From Bordetella parapertussis (lineage in GTDB: Bacteria > Pseudomonadota > Gammaproteobacteria > Burkholderiales > SG8-41), in NCBI GenBank assembly GCA_945885345.1, contig CAMCYP010000003.1, positions 1 to 64,000 on the forward strand: a DNA stretch of 64,000 nucleotides, given 5' to 3'. The stretch's first letter is position 1; every line of letters starts with the position of its first letter. Below are positions 37,103 through 44,827 of this stretch, piece by piece. Made by a program: the position numbers and the translations under genes. The notes beneath the pieces are model-generated. The model was given only the letters and a program-made list of their open reading frames with translations, was not told where the DNA came from and made no database searches.

Positions 37103-38092
37103 TTATTTACTGATGATATCCAGCACCGGCTTGCCAACCATGCGGCGTTCTTCATAAGCCGCATGCGCCTGCTCCACGTTATCCAGGGTGTAACGCCCGG
37201 CGATGCTGATTTTCAGCGACCCGTCGAGCAGCGCGCCGAAAATATCAGCAGCACGGCGCTGGATTTCCGCCGCATCACGCAAATGATCGGCGAGACGCGG
37301 CCGCGTCAGATACAGGGAACCGGATTCACCGAGTTCCAGCGGATCGAGATCCCGCACCGAACCCGAGACGTTGCCGTAATTGACGATCAGGCCGCGGGTA
37401 CGCGCGGCGCGGAAACTGTCGCGCAGCGAAGTCTTGCCGATCGAGTCATAGACCACATCCACGCCCTGCCCACCGGTGGCCTCACGCACCGCTTCGACAA
37501 AACCGTCATACAGCAGCACCAGATCTGCGCCGCGCTCCCGCGCAACGGCAGCCTTGTCTGCCGAACTGGTGGTGGCAATCACGCGTGCACCACTGCGTTT
37601 CGCGAGTTGAATCAGCACCTGGCCGATACCACCGGATGCCGCATGCACCAGACAGCTCTTGCCCGGACCCAGTTGACCGACATCATGCGCAAGGTAATGC
37701 GCGGTGTAGCCCTGGAATACCGACACCGCGGCGAGATCCAGCGGCAGCGCATCCGGGACTTTCACCGCCTGCCACGCCGGCACCACCGCGTACTCGGCAT
37801 AACTGCCCCAGACGATGCACCAGGCCACGCGATCACCCGCCGCATGTGTACTCACGCCCTCACCAACAGCCACCACCACGCCGGCACCTTCCATCCCCAG
37901 CGTGCACGGCAGGCGCACCGGATAAGTCCGCGATTTTTCGTACTTGCCCTGCCGCGTATGGATGTCCATGAAATTGATGCCGGCATGATGCACACGCACC
38001 AGCAGCGTGCCGGGCGAGGCCACCGGCACGGGAGCATCAATGCGCTGCAGGACTTCGGGACCGCCGTATTGATGAATCTGGATACTTTTCAT
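37103..38092 (-). CDS. NADPH:quinone oxidoreductase family protein
   Basis: MKSIQIHQYGGPEVLQRIDAPVP...GVNFMDIHTRQGKY...VHAASGGIGQVLIQLAK. Confidence 0.93.
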   Translation of the reverse strand: MKSIQIHQYGGPEVLQRIDAPVPVASPGTLLVRVHHAGINFMDIHTRQGKYEKSRTYPVRLPCTLGMEGAGVVVAVGEGVSTHAAGDRVAWCIVWGSYAEYAVVPAWQAVKVPDALPLDLAAVSVFQGYTAHYLAHDVGQLGPGKSCLVHAASGGIGQVLIQLAKRSGARVIATTSSADKAAVARERGADLVLLYDGFVEAVREATGGQGVDVVYDSIGKTSLRDSFRAARTRGLIVNYGNVSGSVRDLDPLELGESGSLYLTRPRLADHLRDAAEIQRRAADIFGALLDGSLKISIAGRYTLDNVEQAHAAYEERRMVGKPVLDIISK

Positions 38093-38189
38093 TACAGTGC
38101 ACTTTTATCGGCCAAGGCGGGAATTATCGCGCATCCGGCCGGTCTCTTTCATGCTGCAGAAACTCTCGACATCCACAAGGAAAATTGAC

Positions 38190-38747
38190 ATGGAACGACG
38201 CGGATTTTTACAGGGACTGACACTGGCAGCGTTCGGCGCATCGCTGTTCAGGACAGTGCAGGCTGCCCAGGTCAGCTCAATGAATGACATTGAGGCACTG
38301 CAGAAAAACTGGCGCACGCTGCTGGCAGCGAATTTCAAGGCGCCTGCCGCCACCGAACCACTGAAGCTTTCCAATGACGAATGGCGCAAGCGTCTCGACG
38401 CTGCGCAATTCAACGTGCTGCGCGAAGAAGGTACCGAACGTCCCGGCACCAGCCCGCTGAACGGCGAAAAACGTCCGGGCGTGTTTGCCTGCGCCGGCTG
38501 CGACCTGCCGCTGTTCACCTCCGGGATGAAATATGAGTCCGGCACCGGCTGGCCGAGTTTTTTCACCACCATTCCCGGCGCGTTCGCCACCAAAAAAGAT
38601 TTCGGGCTGTTTCTGCCGCGCACCGAGTACCACTGCGCGCGCTGCGGTGGGCACCACGGCCATGTGTTCGATGACGGCCCGGCGCCGACGCGGCAGCGCT
38701 GGTGCAACAACGGTGTGGCGCTGAAGTTCATTCCAAAACAAGCCTGA
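38190..38747 (+). CDS. msrB: Peptide-methionine (R)-S-oxide reductase, probably Tat-exported
   Basis: Tat-like MERRGFLQG; FACAGCDLPLF...SGTGWPSFF...RCGGHHGHVFDDGPAPTRQRWCNNGVALKF. Confidence 0.94.
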   Translation: MERRGFLQGLTLAAFGASLFRTVQAAQVSSMNDIEALQKNWRTLLAANFKAPAATEPLKLSNDEWRKRLDAAQFNVLREEGTERPGTSPLNGEKRPGVFACAGCDLPLFTSGMKYESGTGWPSFFTTIPGAFATKKDFGLFLPRTEYHCARCGGHHGHVFDDGPAPTRQRWCNNGVALKFIPKQA

Positions 38748-38763
38748 CCGCACATGCTGGCAA

Positions 38764-39288
38764 TTGCGCTACACTGCCAGCACAGTGTCCTTAACCCCTT
38801 ATCGATTGCGACTGGCCGAGGGCGGCGATATCCAGGAAATCGCCGTGATGTCGCGCTGCCTGATCGAAGTCGGCCTGCGCGGCTGGACCTGGCATCCGAC
38901 CCGCGTGGCGCGCGCATTGCGCGCCCGCGAAACCTGCGTGCTTGCGGCAGAAACACCGTTTGAGAACACTCCAAACCATCTGGCCGGATTCGCGATTGCC
39001 GAATTCGGCGATGCCAAAATGCATCTGTCGCTGCTCGCCGTCAAACCGGCGTACCAGCGCAGCGGCATCGGTCTGGCGATGATCGAGTGGCTGATGGAAT
39101 CGGCGCTGACCGCGGGCATCGACCACATCACCGTTGAAATGCGCGCCAACAATTTTGCCGCGCGCAGCTTTTACGAAGCGCTGGGTTTCCGCCACAACCA
39201 GTACATCGCCGGTTACTACCAGAACATCGAACCGGCGATCCGCATGCGCCGCGATCTGCATCAGACCGTCGCCCTGCGTGAGCCATAA
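38764..39288 (+). CDS. GNAT family N-acetyltransferase
   Basis: LSLLAVKPAYQRSGIGLAMIEWLMESAL...NFAARSFYEALGF; exact start uncertain. Confidence 0.88.
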   Translation: MRYTASTVSLTPYRLRLAEGGDIQEIAVMSRCLIEVGLRGWTWHPTRVARALRARETCVLAAETPFENTPNHLAGFAIAEFGDAKMHLSLLAVKPAYQRSGIGLAMIEWLMESALTAGIDHITVEMRANNFAARSFYEALGFRHNQYIAGYYQNIEPAIRMRRDLHQTVALREP

Positions 39289-39325
39289 TGATCCATTAAA
39301 TTTATTTAAAATCAAATACTTATAA

Positions 39326-40036
39326 ATGATCTCCGGCATCAAGGCACTGACCTTCGACACCTTCGGCACCGTCGTCGACTGGCGCAACAGCATCATCAAC
39401 GATCTCTCGGCATTCGGCCGCACGCGCGGACTCAACACCGACTGGACCGCCTTCGTCGATGAATGGAAAACCGCGTACAAGCCGGGCATGGACAAGGTGC
39501 GCAAGGGGGAATGGCCGTGGACCACCGTCGACGGCATCTACCGCAAGGCACTGGACGAGATGGCGCCGCGTTACGGACTCGATAAACTCGACGAAGCCTC
39601 ACTGCACCACATCAACCGCGTCTGGCACCGGCTGCTGCCCTGGCCCGACGTCGTGCCCGGCCTGACGCGGCTGAAGAAAAAATTCCTGATCTCCACGCTG
39701 TCCAACGGTGACGTCGACATGCTCGCCAATATGGCCAAACACGGCGGTTTGCCGTGGGACACGATCCTCTGCGGCCAGGTGTTCCGCCATTTCAAGCCGG
39801 ATCCCGAAATCTATCTCGGTGCAATCGAAATGCTCGGCTGCAAACCGCATGAAGTGATGATGGTCGCCGCGCATAATGACGACCTGAAACACGCGCGCAG
39901 CCACGGCATGCGCACCGGCTTCGTGCTGCGCACGACCGAATACGGACCGGCGCAAAAAACCAATCTCAAGCCCAGTGAACAGTGGGATGTCGTCGCCAAT
40001 GATTTCGACGGCCTGGCGACCGCGCTGGGCGCCTGA
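39326..40036 (+). CDS. Haloacid dehalogenase type II
   Basis: IKALTFDTFGTVVDWRNSIINDL...LSNGDVDMLANMAKHGGLPWD...VAAHNDDLKHARSHGMRT. Confidence 0.93.
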   Translation: MISGIKALTFDTFGTVVDWRNSIINDLSAFGRTRGLNTDWTAFVDEWKTAYKPGMDKVRKGEWPWTTVDGIYRKALDEMAPRYGLDKLDEASLHHINRVWHRLLPWPDVVPGLTRLKKKFLISTLSNGDVDMLANMAKHGGLPWDTILCGQVFRHFKPDPEIYLGAIEMLGCKPHEVMMVAAHNDDLKHARSHGMRTGFVLRTTEYGPAQKTNLKPSEQWDVVANDFDGLATALGA

Positions 40037-40070
40037 CCGCCCCCGCTGGCCGCAGAACCCGGGAAGCGCC

Positions 40071-40874
40071 ATGCGGTGTTCTGCACTGCTTGCCGGCTTG
40101 ATTCTGGCCAGTGCTGCGACGCTTGCGGTTCCGGCTATCGTGAACGCCGAACCACTGAGCGCCGACCGCCCAGATTTCCTGACCGGGCCCGATGTTGTCG
40201 GCAAAGGGCGCTACCAGATCGAAACAGGACCACAGGTCGAGCGCGACGAGGCGGCGGGCTTGCGCACACGCACGCTGACCCTGCCGGCGCTGCTGCGCAT
40301 CGGTATCAGTGACCGGCTTGAATTGCGTTTGGAGACCGACGGACGCGTCAAGGCGCGGGAAACTGATCTTGTCACGCAAACCACGACCGACACCTGGGGC
40401 TGGGGCGACGGCACCATCGGCGTCAAATGGAAAACTCATGAAGGTGACCCAACGCGGGGGACGCCTGACATCGGCTGGGTAGTGCAGGCCACCACCGCTA
40501 CAGGATCGGCGGCGTTTCGCGGGCACGGGCTGCGCCCGGCAGTGCTGGGTGCATTCTCCTGGGAACTGCCGGAAGACACCGGTTTCGCGATCACCGCCGG
40601 CATCTCACGTGATCACTCCGGCACCAGTTGGTTCACGTCCGGCCTGCTCGGCGCCGGCTTCAGCAAGAGCATCAATGACAGGCTGACTTTTGCCGTTGAA
40701 GTCGTCGCACAACAGCTTGCCGGCAAACGCCACGGAGGCAACGTCGTCACCACCGACCTCAGTGCAACTTATGCCATCACCGACAATCTGCAGGTCGATG
40801 CGCTGCTCGGCAAGGGGCTCACCAGCGAAGCGCCGGATCTTTTTTTCACCGTAGGGATATCGGTGCGGTTCTGA
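40071..40874 (+). CDS. Outer-membrane transporter family protein (phenol degradation MetA-like)
   Basis: Signal peptide; SADRPDFLTGPDVVGKGRYQIETGPQVERD...; C-terminal VGISVRF. Confidence 0.75.
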   Translation: MRCSALLAGLILASAATLAVPAIVNAEPLSADRPDFLTGPDVVGKGRYQIETGPQVERDEAAGLRTRTLTLPALLRIGISDRLELRLETDGRVKARETDLVTQTTTDTWGWGDGTIGVKWKTHEGDPTRGTPDIGWVVQATTATGSAAFRGHGLRPAVLGAFSWELPEDTGFAITAGISRDHSGTSWFTSGLLGAGFSKSINDRLTFAVEVVAQQLAGKRHGGNVVTTDLSATYAITDNLQVDALLGKGLTSEAPDLFFTVGISVRF

Positions 40875-40875
40875 C

Positions 40876-41940
40876 TCACGCCGGCACGTGGCGCGACAGC
40901 GCCCAGGCCACATGCTCCCGTACCAGCGCCGACGGATGATCGGCGCGCGCCTGCAGCGCGGCGATGATTTCCGGTGAACCTCGTGCCGCAGTTTGAACAT
41001 TCCCCAGCCCCACCGCCAGATTGCGCAACCAGCGCTCGTGGCCGATACGGTGAATCGCGCTGCCGGCAAGTCGCGCCGAAAACGTTGCCGCATCCCAGGC
41101 AAACAGTTCAACCAGCGTCACATCATCGAGGCCGTTGCGCACGGCAAAGTCGTCTTCCTCCGTGACCTGCGCAAAACGGTTCCACGGACACACCAGCTGG
41201 CAGTCATCGCAGCCATAGACGCGGTTGCCGATCAGCGGCCGCAGCGCCTCCGGGATGCTGCCCTTCAGTTCAATCGTCAGATAGGAGATGCAGCGCCGGG
41301 CATCGAGCTGGTACGGCGCAACGATCGCCTGGGTCGGACAGATGGCTATGCACTTGTTGCAGGTCCCGCAATGTTCCTGCTGCGCGGCATCCACCGGCAG
41401 CGGCAGGTCGGTGTAAATTTCACCGAGAAAAAACGCCGAGCCGCCTTCGCGATTGAGCAGCAGCGTGTGTTTGCCGCGCCAGCCGAGGCCGGCTTTTTCA
41501 GCTAGTGCCACTTCCATCACCGGCGCGCTGTCGGTGAACACGCGGTAACGGTGCGGACCGACGACTGCCTCGATACGTGTCGCCAGCTGCTGCAGCTTGC
41601 CGCGCAGCACCTTGTGGTAATCGCGCCCTGTCGCATAGCGTGAAATGAAGGCTCGCGAGTCATCGTTGATCACCGCCCAGCTCTCGCGCGCGACGGGCGG
41701 CGTGTAATTCAAGCGGGCGAGAATTACACGCAAAGTACCGGGCACCAGTTCAGCAGGACGACTGCGTTTGACGCCGTGGCGTGCCATATAATCCATGTCG
41801 CCGTGCCAGCCGCGTGCCAGCCAGTCCGCGAGGCGCGGCTCGGCCTGCGCCAGATCGCAGTCAGCGACCGCCAGCTGCTGGAAACCGAGTTCGACGCCCC
41901 AGCGGCGGATATCGGCGAGCAGAGTAGTGTAGTCAGTCAT
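40876..41940 (-). CDS. queG: Epoxyqueuosine reductase
   Basis: CGTCNKCIAICPTQAIVAPYQLDARRCISYLTIELKG...GCDDCQLVCPWNRF. Confidence 0.96.
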   Translation of the reverse strand: MTDYTTLLADIRRWGVELGFQQLAVADCDLAQAEPRLADWLARGWHGDMDYMARHGVKRSRPAELVPGTLRVILARLNYTPPVARESWAVINDDSRAFISRYATGRDYHKVLRGKLQQLATRIEAVVGPHRYRVFTDSAPVMEVALAEKAGLGWRGKHTLLLNREGGSAFFLGEIYTDLPLPVDAAQQEHCGTCNKCIAICPTQAIVAPYQLDARRCISYLTIELKGSIPEALRPLIGNRVYGCDDCQLVCPWNRFAQVTEEDDFAVRNGLDDVTLVELFAWDAATFSARLAGSAIHRIGHERWLRNLAVGLGNVQTAARGSPEIIAALQARADHPSALVREHVAWALSRHVPA

Positions 41941-41962
41941 TACAAATCAAATTCAAAACCTT

Positions 41963-42081
41963 GCCACAGAGGGCACAGAGTTCACAGAGAAAAATTACTG
42001 CCGGGCAGTGCACAATACCGATGCCATGTGTCGGGTGCGCGCAGCTTTGACTTCCTCTGTGTTCTCTGTGAACTCTGTGGC
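41963..42081. repeat. Inverted-repeat element with CACAGAG arms
   Basis: GCCACAGAGGGCACAGAGTTCACAGAGA ... CCTCTGTGTTCTCTGTGAACTCTGTGGC. Confidence 0.8.
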
Positions 42082-42102
42082 TAAAGCTTTTCGCCTTTAA
42101 TC

Positions 42103-42561
42103 ATGCCCAAGATTACCCGCTTTCTCGCAACCGAAGACGACACCCTGGCACTGGGTCGCGCGCTCGCGCCGCTGTTGGTGCCGGGCATGGTGATCCATCT
42201 CTGCGGCGACCTCGGTGCCGGCAAAACCACGCTGGCCCGCGGCATCCTGCGTGGCCTGGGTTATGAGGGCCGGGTCAAAAGCCCGACTTTTACCCTGCTT
42301 GAACCTTATAAGTTTTCTAAGTTATACTTGTATCACTTTGATTTTTATCGGTTCCTTGATCCGCAGGAACTGGAGGAAGCCGGCTTCCGGGAATACTTCA
42401 ATCCGGAATCCGTATGCCTGGTCGAGTGGCCGGAAAAAGCGCCCGACCTGCCCGCCGCGGATCTGCAAATCGATATGCGTGCCGAAGCGCAGGGCCGCAG
42501 CACTGTAATCACTGCGCACACGGAGGTTGGCCGGCGTTGTCTCGACAAGCTGACATACTGA
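42103..42561 (+). CDS. tsaE: tRNA threonylcarbamoyladenosine biosynthesis ATPase TsaE
   Basis: HLCGDLGAGKTTLARGILRGLGYEGRVKSPTFTLLEPY...YHFDFYR. Confidence 0.95.
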   Translation: MPKITRFLATEDDTLALGRALAPLLVPGMVIHLCGDLGAGKTTLARGILRGLGYEGRVKSPTFTLLEPYKFSKLYLYHFDFYRFLDPQELEEAGFREYFNPESVCLVEWPEKAPDLPAADLQIDMRAEAQGRSTVITAHTEVGRRCLDKLTY

Positions 42562-42608
42562 GACCCGTCCTCTGCCTGAAGGCATGCCGCCCTTCTATAC
42601 CCTGCGTT

Positions 42609-43955
42609 TTGAGTCCCTGCTTCCGTAAGTTGCAACGCCTGCTGCAGGGCCTGGCCGCAATGCTGGCGTTCTGCCTGTCCGCGCCTTGTTTGCCCGCTTT
42701 TGCCGCCGATGTGCTGGTGACTTCGACGCGGGTCTGGCCGGCGCCCGATTACACGCGGGTCACCATCGAATCGCAGCAGCCGGTGAAACACGCGCTGTTC
42801 AGCCTCGACAATCCTGACCGGCTGGTGCTCGACCTTGAAGACGTCGTGCTGGGCGCAACGCTCAACGAACTCGCCGGCAAGATCAGCGCCAACGATCCCT
42901 ATATCAAGGGCGTGCGCGTCGGCCGTTTCAAGCCGGGTACCGTGCGACTGGTGTTCGACTTGAAGGCGCGCATCAAACCCGAAGTGTTTGCACTGGCGCC
43001 GGTCGGCGAATACGGCCACCGGCTGGTACTCGACGTCTATCCGCTGGAGCCCCCGGATCCGCTGATCGCCTTCCTGAAAAACCGCGAGGCACCGGCAGCA
43101 ACGGCGGCGCCTCCGGCCGCCGCACCCGTTCCTGCGCCCGCCCCCGCAGCGGAAAGCGCGGCACCGCCCGTAGTCGCCAAAAGTGAGCCGCCGGTCGCGC
43201 CCAGGCCCGCAGCACGTACAGCACGCCCGCCTTCGGAACGGCTGATCACCATCGCCATCGACGCCGGCCACGGTGGCGAGGATCCGGGCGCACGCGGCCG
43301 CAAGGGCACGCTGGAAAAAGACGTCACACTGGAAATTGCAAAAAAACTCAAGGACCGCATCGACAACGAACCCAATATGCGAGCAGTGCTGACGCGCGAC
43401 GGCGACTTCTTCATTCCGCTGCATGTCCGTGTCGAAAAAGCGCGGCGCATACGCGCCGACCTGTTCGTGTCGATCCACGCCGATGCCTTCATCAAACCCT
43501 CGGCCAACGGCTCGTCGGTATTCGCGCTGTCGGAACGCGGTGCGACTTCGGTGGCCGCGCGCTGGCTGGCCAAGCAGGAAAACGATGCCGACCTGATCGG
43601 CGGCGTCAATCTTGGCATCAAAGATCCGTACCTGAAGCAGACATTGCTCGATCTCTCGCAGACTGCGTCGATCAACGACAGCCTGAAACTGGGCAAGGCC
43701 GTGCTCAATGAAATGGGCAGCATCAACCGGCTGCACAAGAGCTATGTCGAGCAGGCCGGTTTTGCCGTGCTCAAGGCGCCGGACATTCCGTCAATCCTGA
43801 TCGAGACCGCGTTCATCAGCAATCCGGACGAGGAAAAGAAACTGAAAAACCCCGCCCACCAGAACAAGATGGCCGATGCGATTTTTACCGGCATCAAGCG
43901 TTATTTCTCGAAAAATCCGCCTCTTGCACCGCCGCAAATCGCGGTAAACCCCTGA
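42609..43955 (+). CDS. N-acetylmuramoyl-L-alanine amidase (AmiC-like, AMIN + amidase_3)
   Basis: ITIAIDAGHGGEDPGARGRKGTLEKDVTLEIAKKL...FVSIHADAF...PSILIETAFISNPDEE; TTG start tentative. Confidence 0.9.
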   Translation: MSPCFRKLQRLLQGLAAMLAFCLSAPCLPAFAADVLVTSTRVWPAPDYTRVTIESQQPVKHALFSLDNPDRLVLDLEDVVLGATLNELAGKISANDPYIKGVRVGRFKPGTVRLVFDLKARIKPEVFALAPVGEYGHRLVLDVYPLEPPDPLIAFLKNREAPAATAAPPAAAPVPAPAPAAESAAPPVVAKSEPPVAPRPAARTARPPSERLITIAIDAGHGGEDPGARGRKGTLEKDVTLEIAKKLKDRIDNEPNMRAVLTRDGDFFIPLHVRVEKARRIRADLFVSIHADAFIKPSANGSSVFALSERGATSVAARWLAKQENDADLIGGVNLGIKDPYLKQTLLDLSQTASINDSLKLGKAVLNEMGSINRLHKSYVEQAGFAVLKAPDIPSILIETAFISNPDEEKKLKNPAHQNKMADAIFTGIKRYFSKNPPLAPPQIAVNP

Positions 43956-44034
43956 ACGTCCCGCCTGAGCAGGCCGTTTTGATCTGATATGCTGCCGTCC
44001 AAGATGCGCCGTTCAGCGCACGGACCGGAGGAGA

Positions 44035-44817
44035 TTGATGTCGAAGTATTGGTACATGCCGCTGCTTGCGGCCGCACTGCTGGCTGCAGGTTGCGCAACT
44101 GCGCCGGGAGACGGGGTGCCGGACACGGTGGCGCTGTCCAACGTCCGCAGTTTTTCCGGCCAGCCTCCGGGCGAAGCCCTGCCGCAGGGCTGGCAGCCAT
44201 GGATACTGTCCGCCTTCAAACGTCCTACGTCATACCAACTGGTCAGCCGCGAAGGAAAAACCGTAATACGTGCCGAAGCCCGATCATCGGCCTCCGGCCT
44301 GATCCATCCGCTGGCGCTGAATCCCGGCACCTATCCGCGGCTGCAATGGCGCTGGAAAGTCGATGAACTGATCGCCAGGGCCGACAACACGCAAAAACAC
44401 CTGGAGGACGCGCCGGCACGGCTGGTGGTCAGCTTCGACGGCGACATGGAGAAGCTCACGCCGCAGGACCGCATGCTATTCGACAACGTGCGCATCCTCA
44501 CCGGGCAACAGATGCCCTATGCCACGCTGATGTACATCTGGGGCAACCGTTCGCCGCGGGAAACGGTGATTATCAACAAGCACACCTCGCGCGTGCGCAT
44601 GATCGTCGTTGAATCGGGACGCGACAAACTCGGAAACTGGCAAGATGTAACGCGCAACGTGATCGAGGATTACCGCCGCGCCTTCGGTGAAGAACCGGGC
44701 CGGATCAGCGCAGTGGGCATCATGACTGACACCGACAATACCGGCGGCAACGCGCAGGCATACTACGGCGACATTCTGTTCCGCAAGCCGCCAGCCACTA
44801 CGGTCGCGGTCGACTGA
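44035..44817 (+). CDS. DUF3047-domain protein
   Basis: LQWRWKVDELIARADNTQKHLEDAPARLVVSFDGD...TLMYIWGN. Confidence 0.85.
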   Translation: MMSKYWYMPLLAAALLAAGCATAPGDGVPDTVALSNVRSFSGQPPGEALPQGWQPWILSAFKRPTSYQLVSREGKTVIRAEARSSASGLIHPLALNPGTYPRLQWRWKVDELIARADNTQKHLEDAPARLVVSFDGDMEKLTPQDRMLFDNVRILTGQQMPYATLMYIWGNRSPRETVIINKHTSRVRMIVVESGRDKLGNWQDVTRNVIEDYRRAFGEEPGRISAVGIMTDTDNTGGNAQAYYGDILFRKPPATTVAVD

Positions 44818-44827
44818 AAAAGGGTCG

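Noticed and set aside
38190-38747. MsrB as a possible fourth selenoprotein
   Set aside because: Catalytic position is an ordinary Cys (RWCNNGVALKF) and the TGA lies at the natural C-terminus.
42301-42360. AT-rich stretch in tsaE resembling the dispersed motif (TATCACTTTGATTTTTATCGG)
   Set aside because: Encodes the conserved TsaE YHFDFYR motif, so the sequence is constrained by protein; match to the motif is weak.
42345-43736. 463-aa minus-strand ORF
   Set aside because: Antisense to amidase/TsaE genes; shadow ORF.
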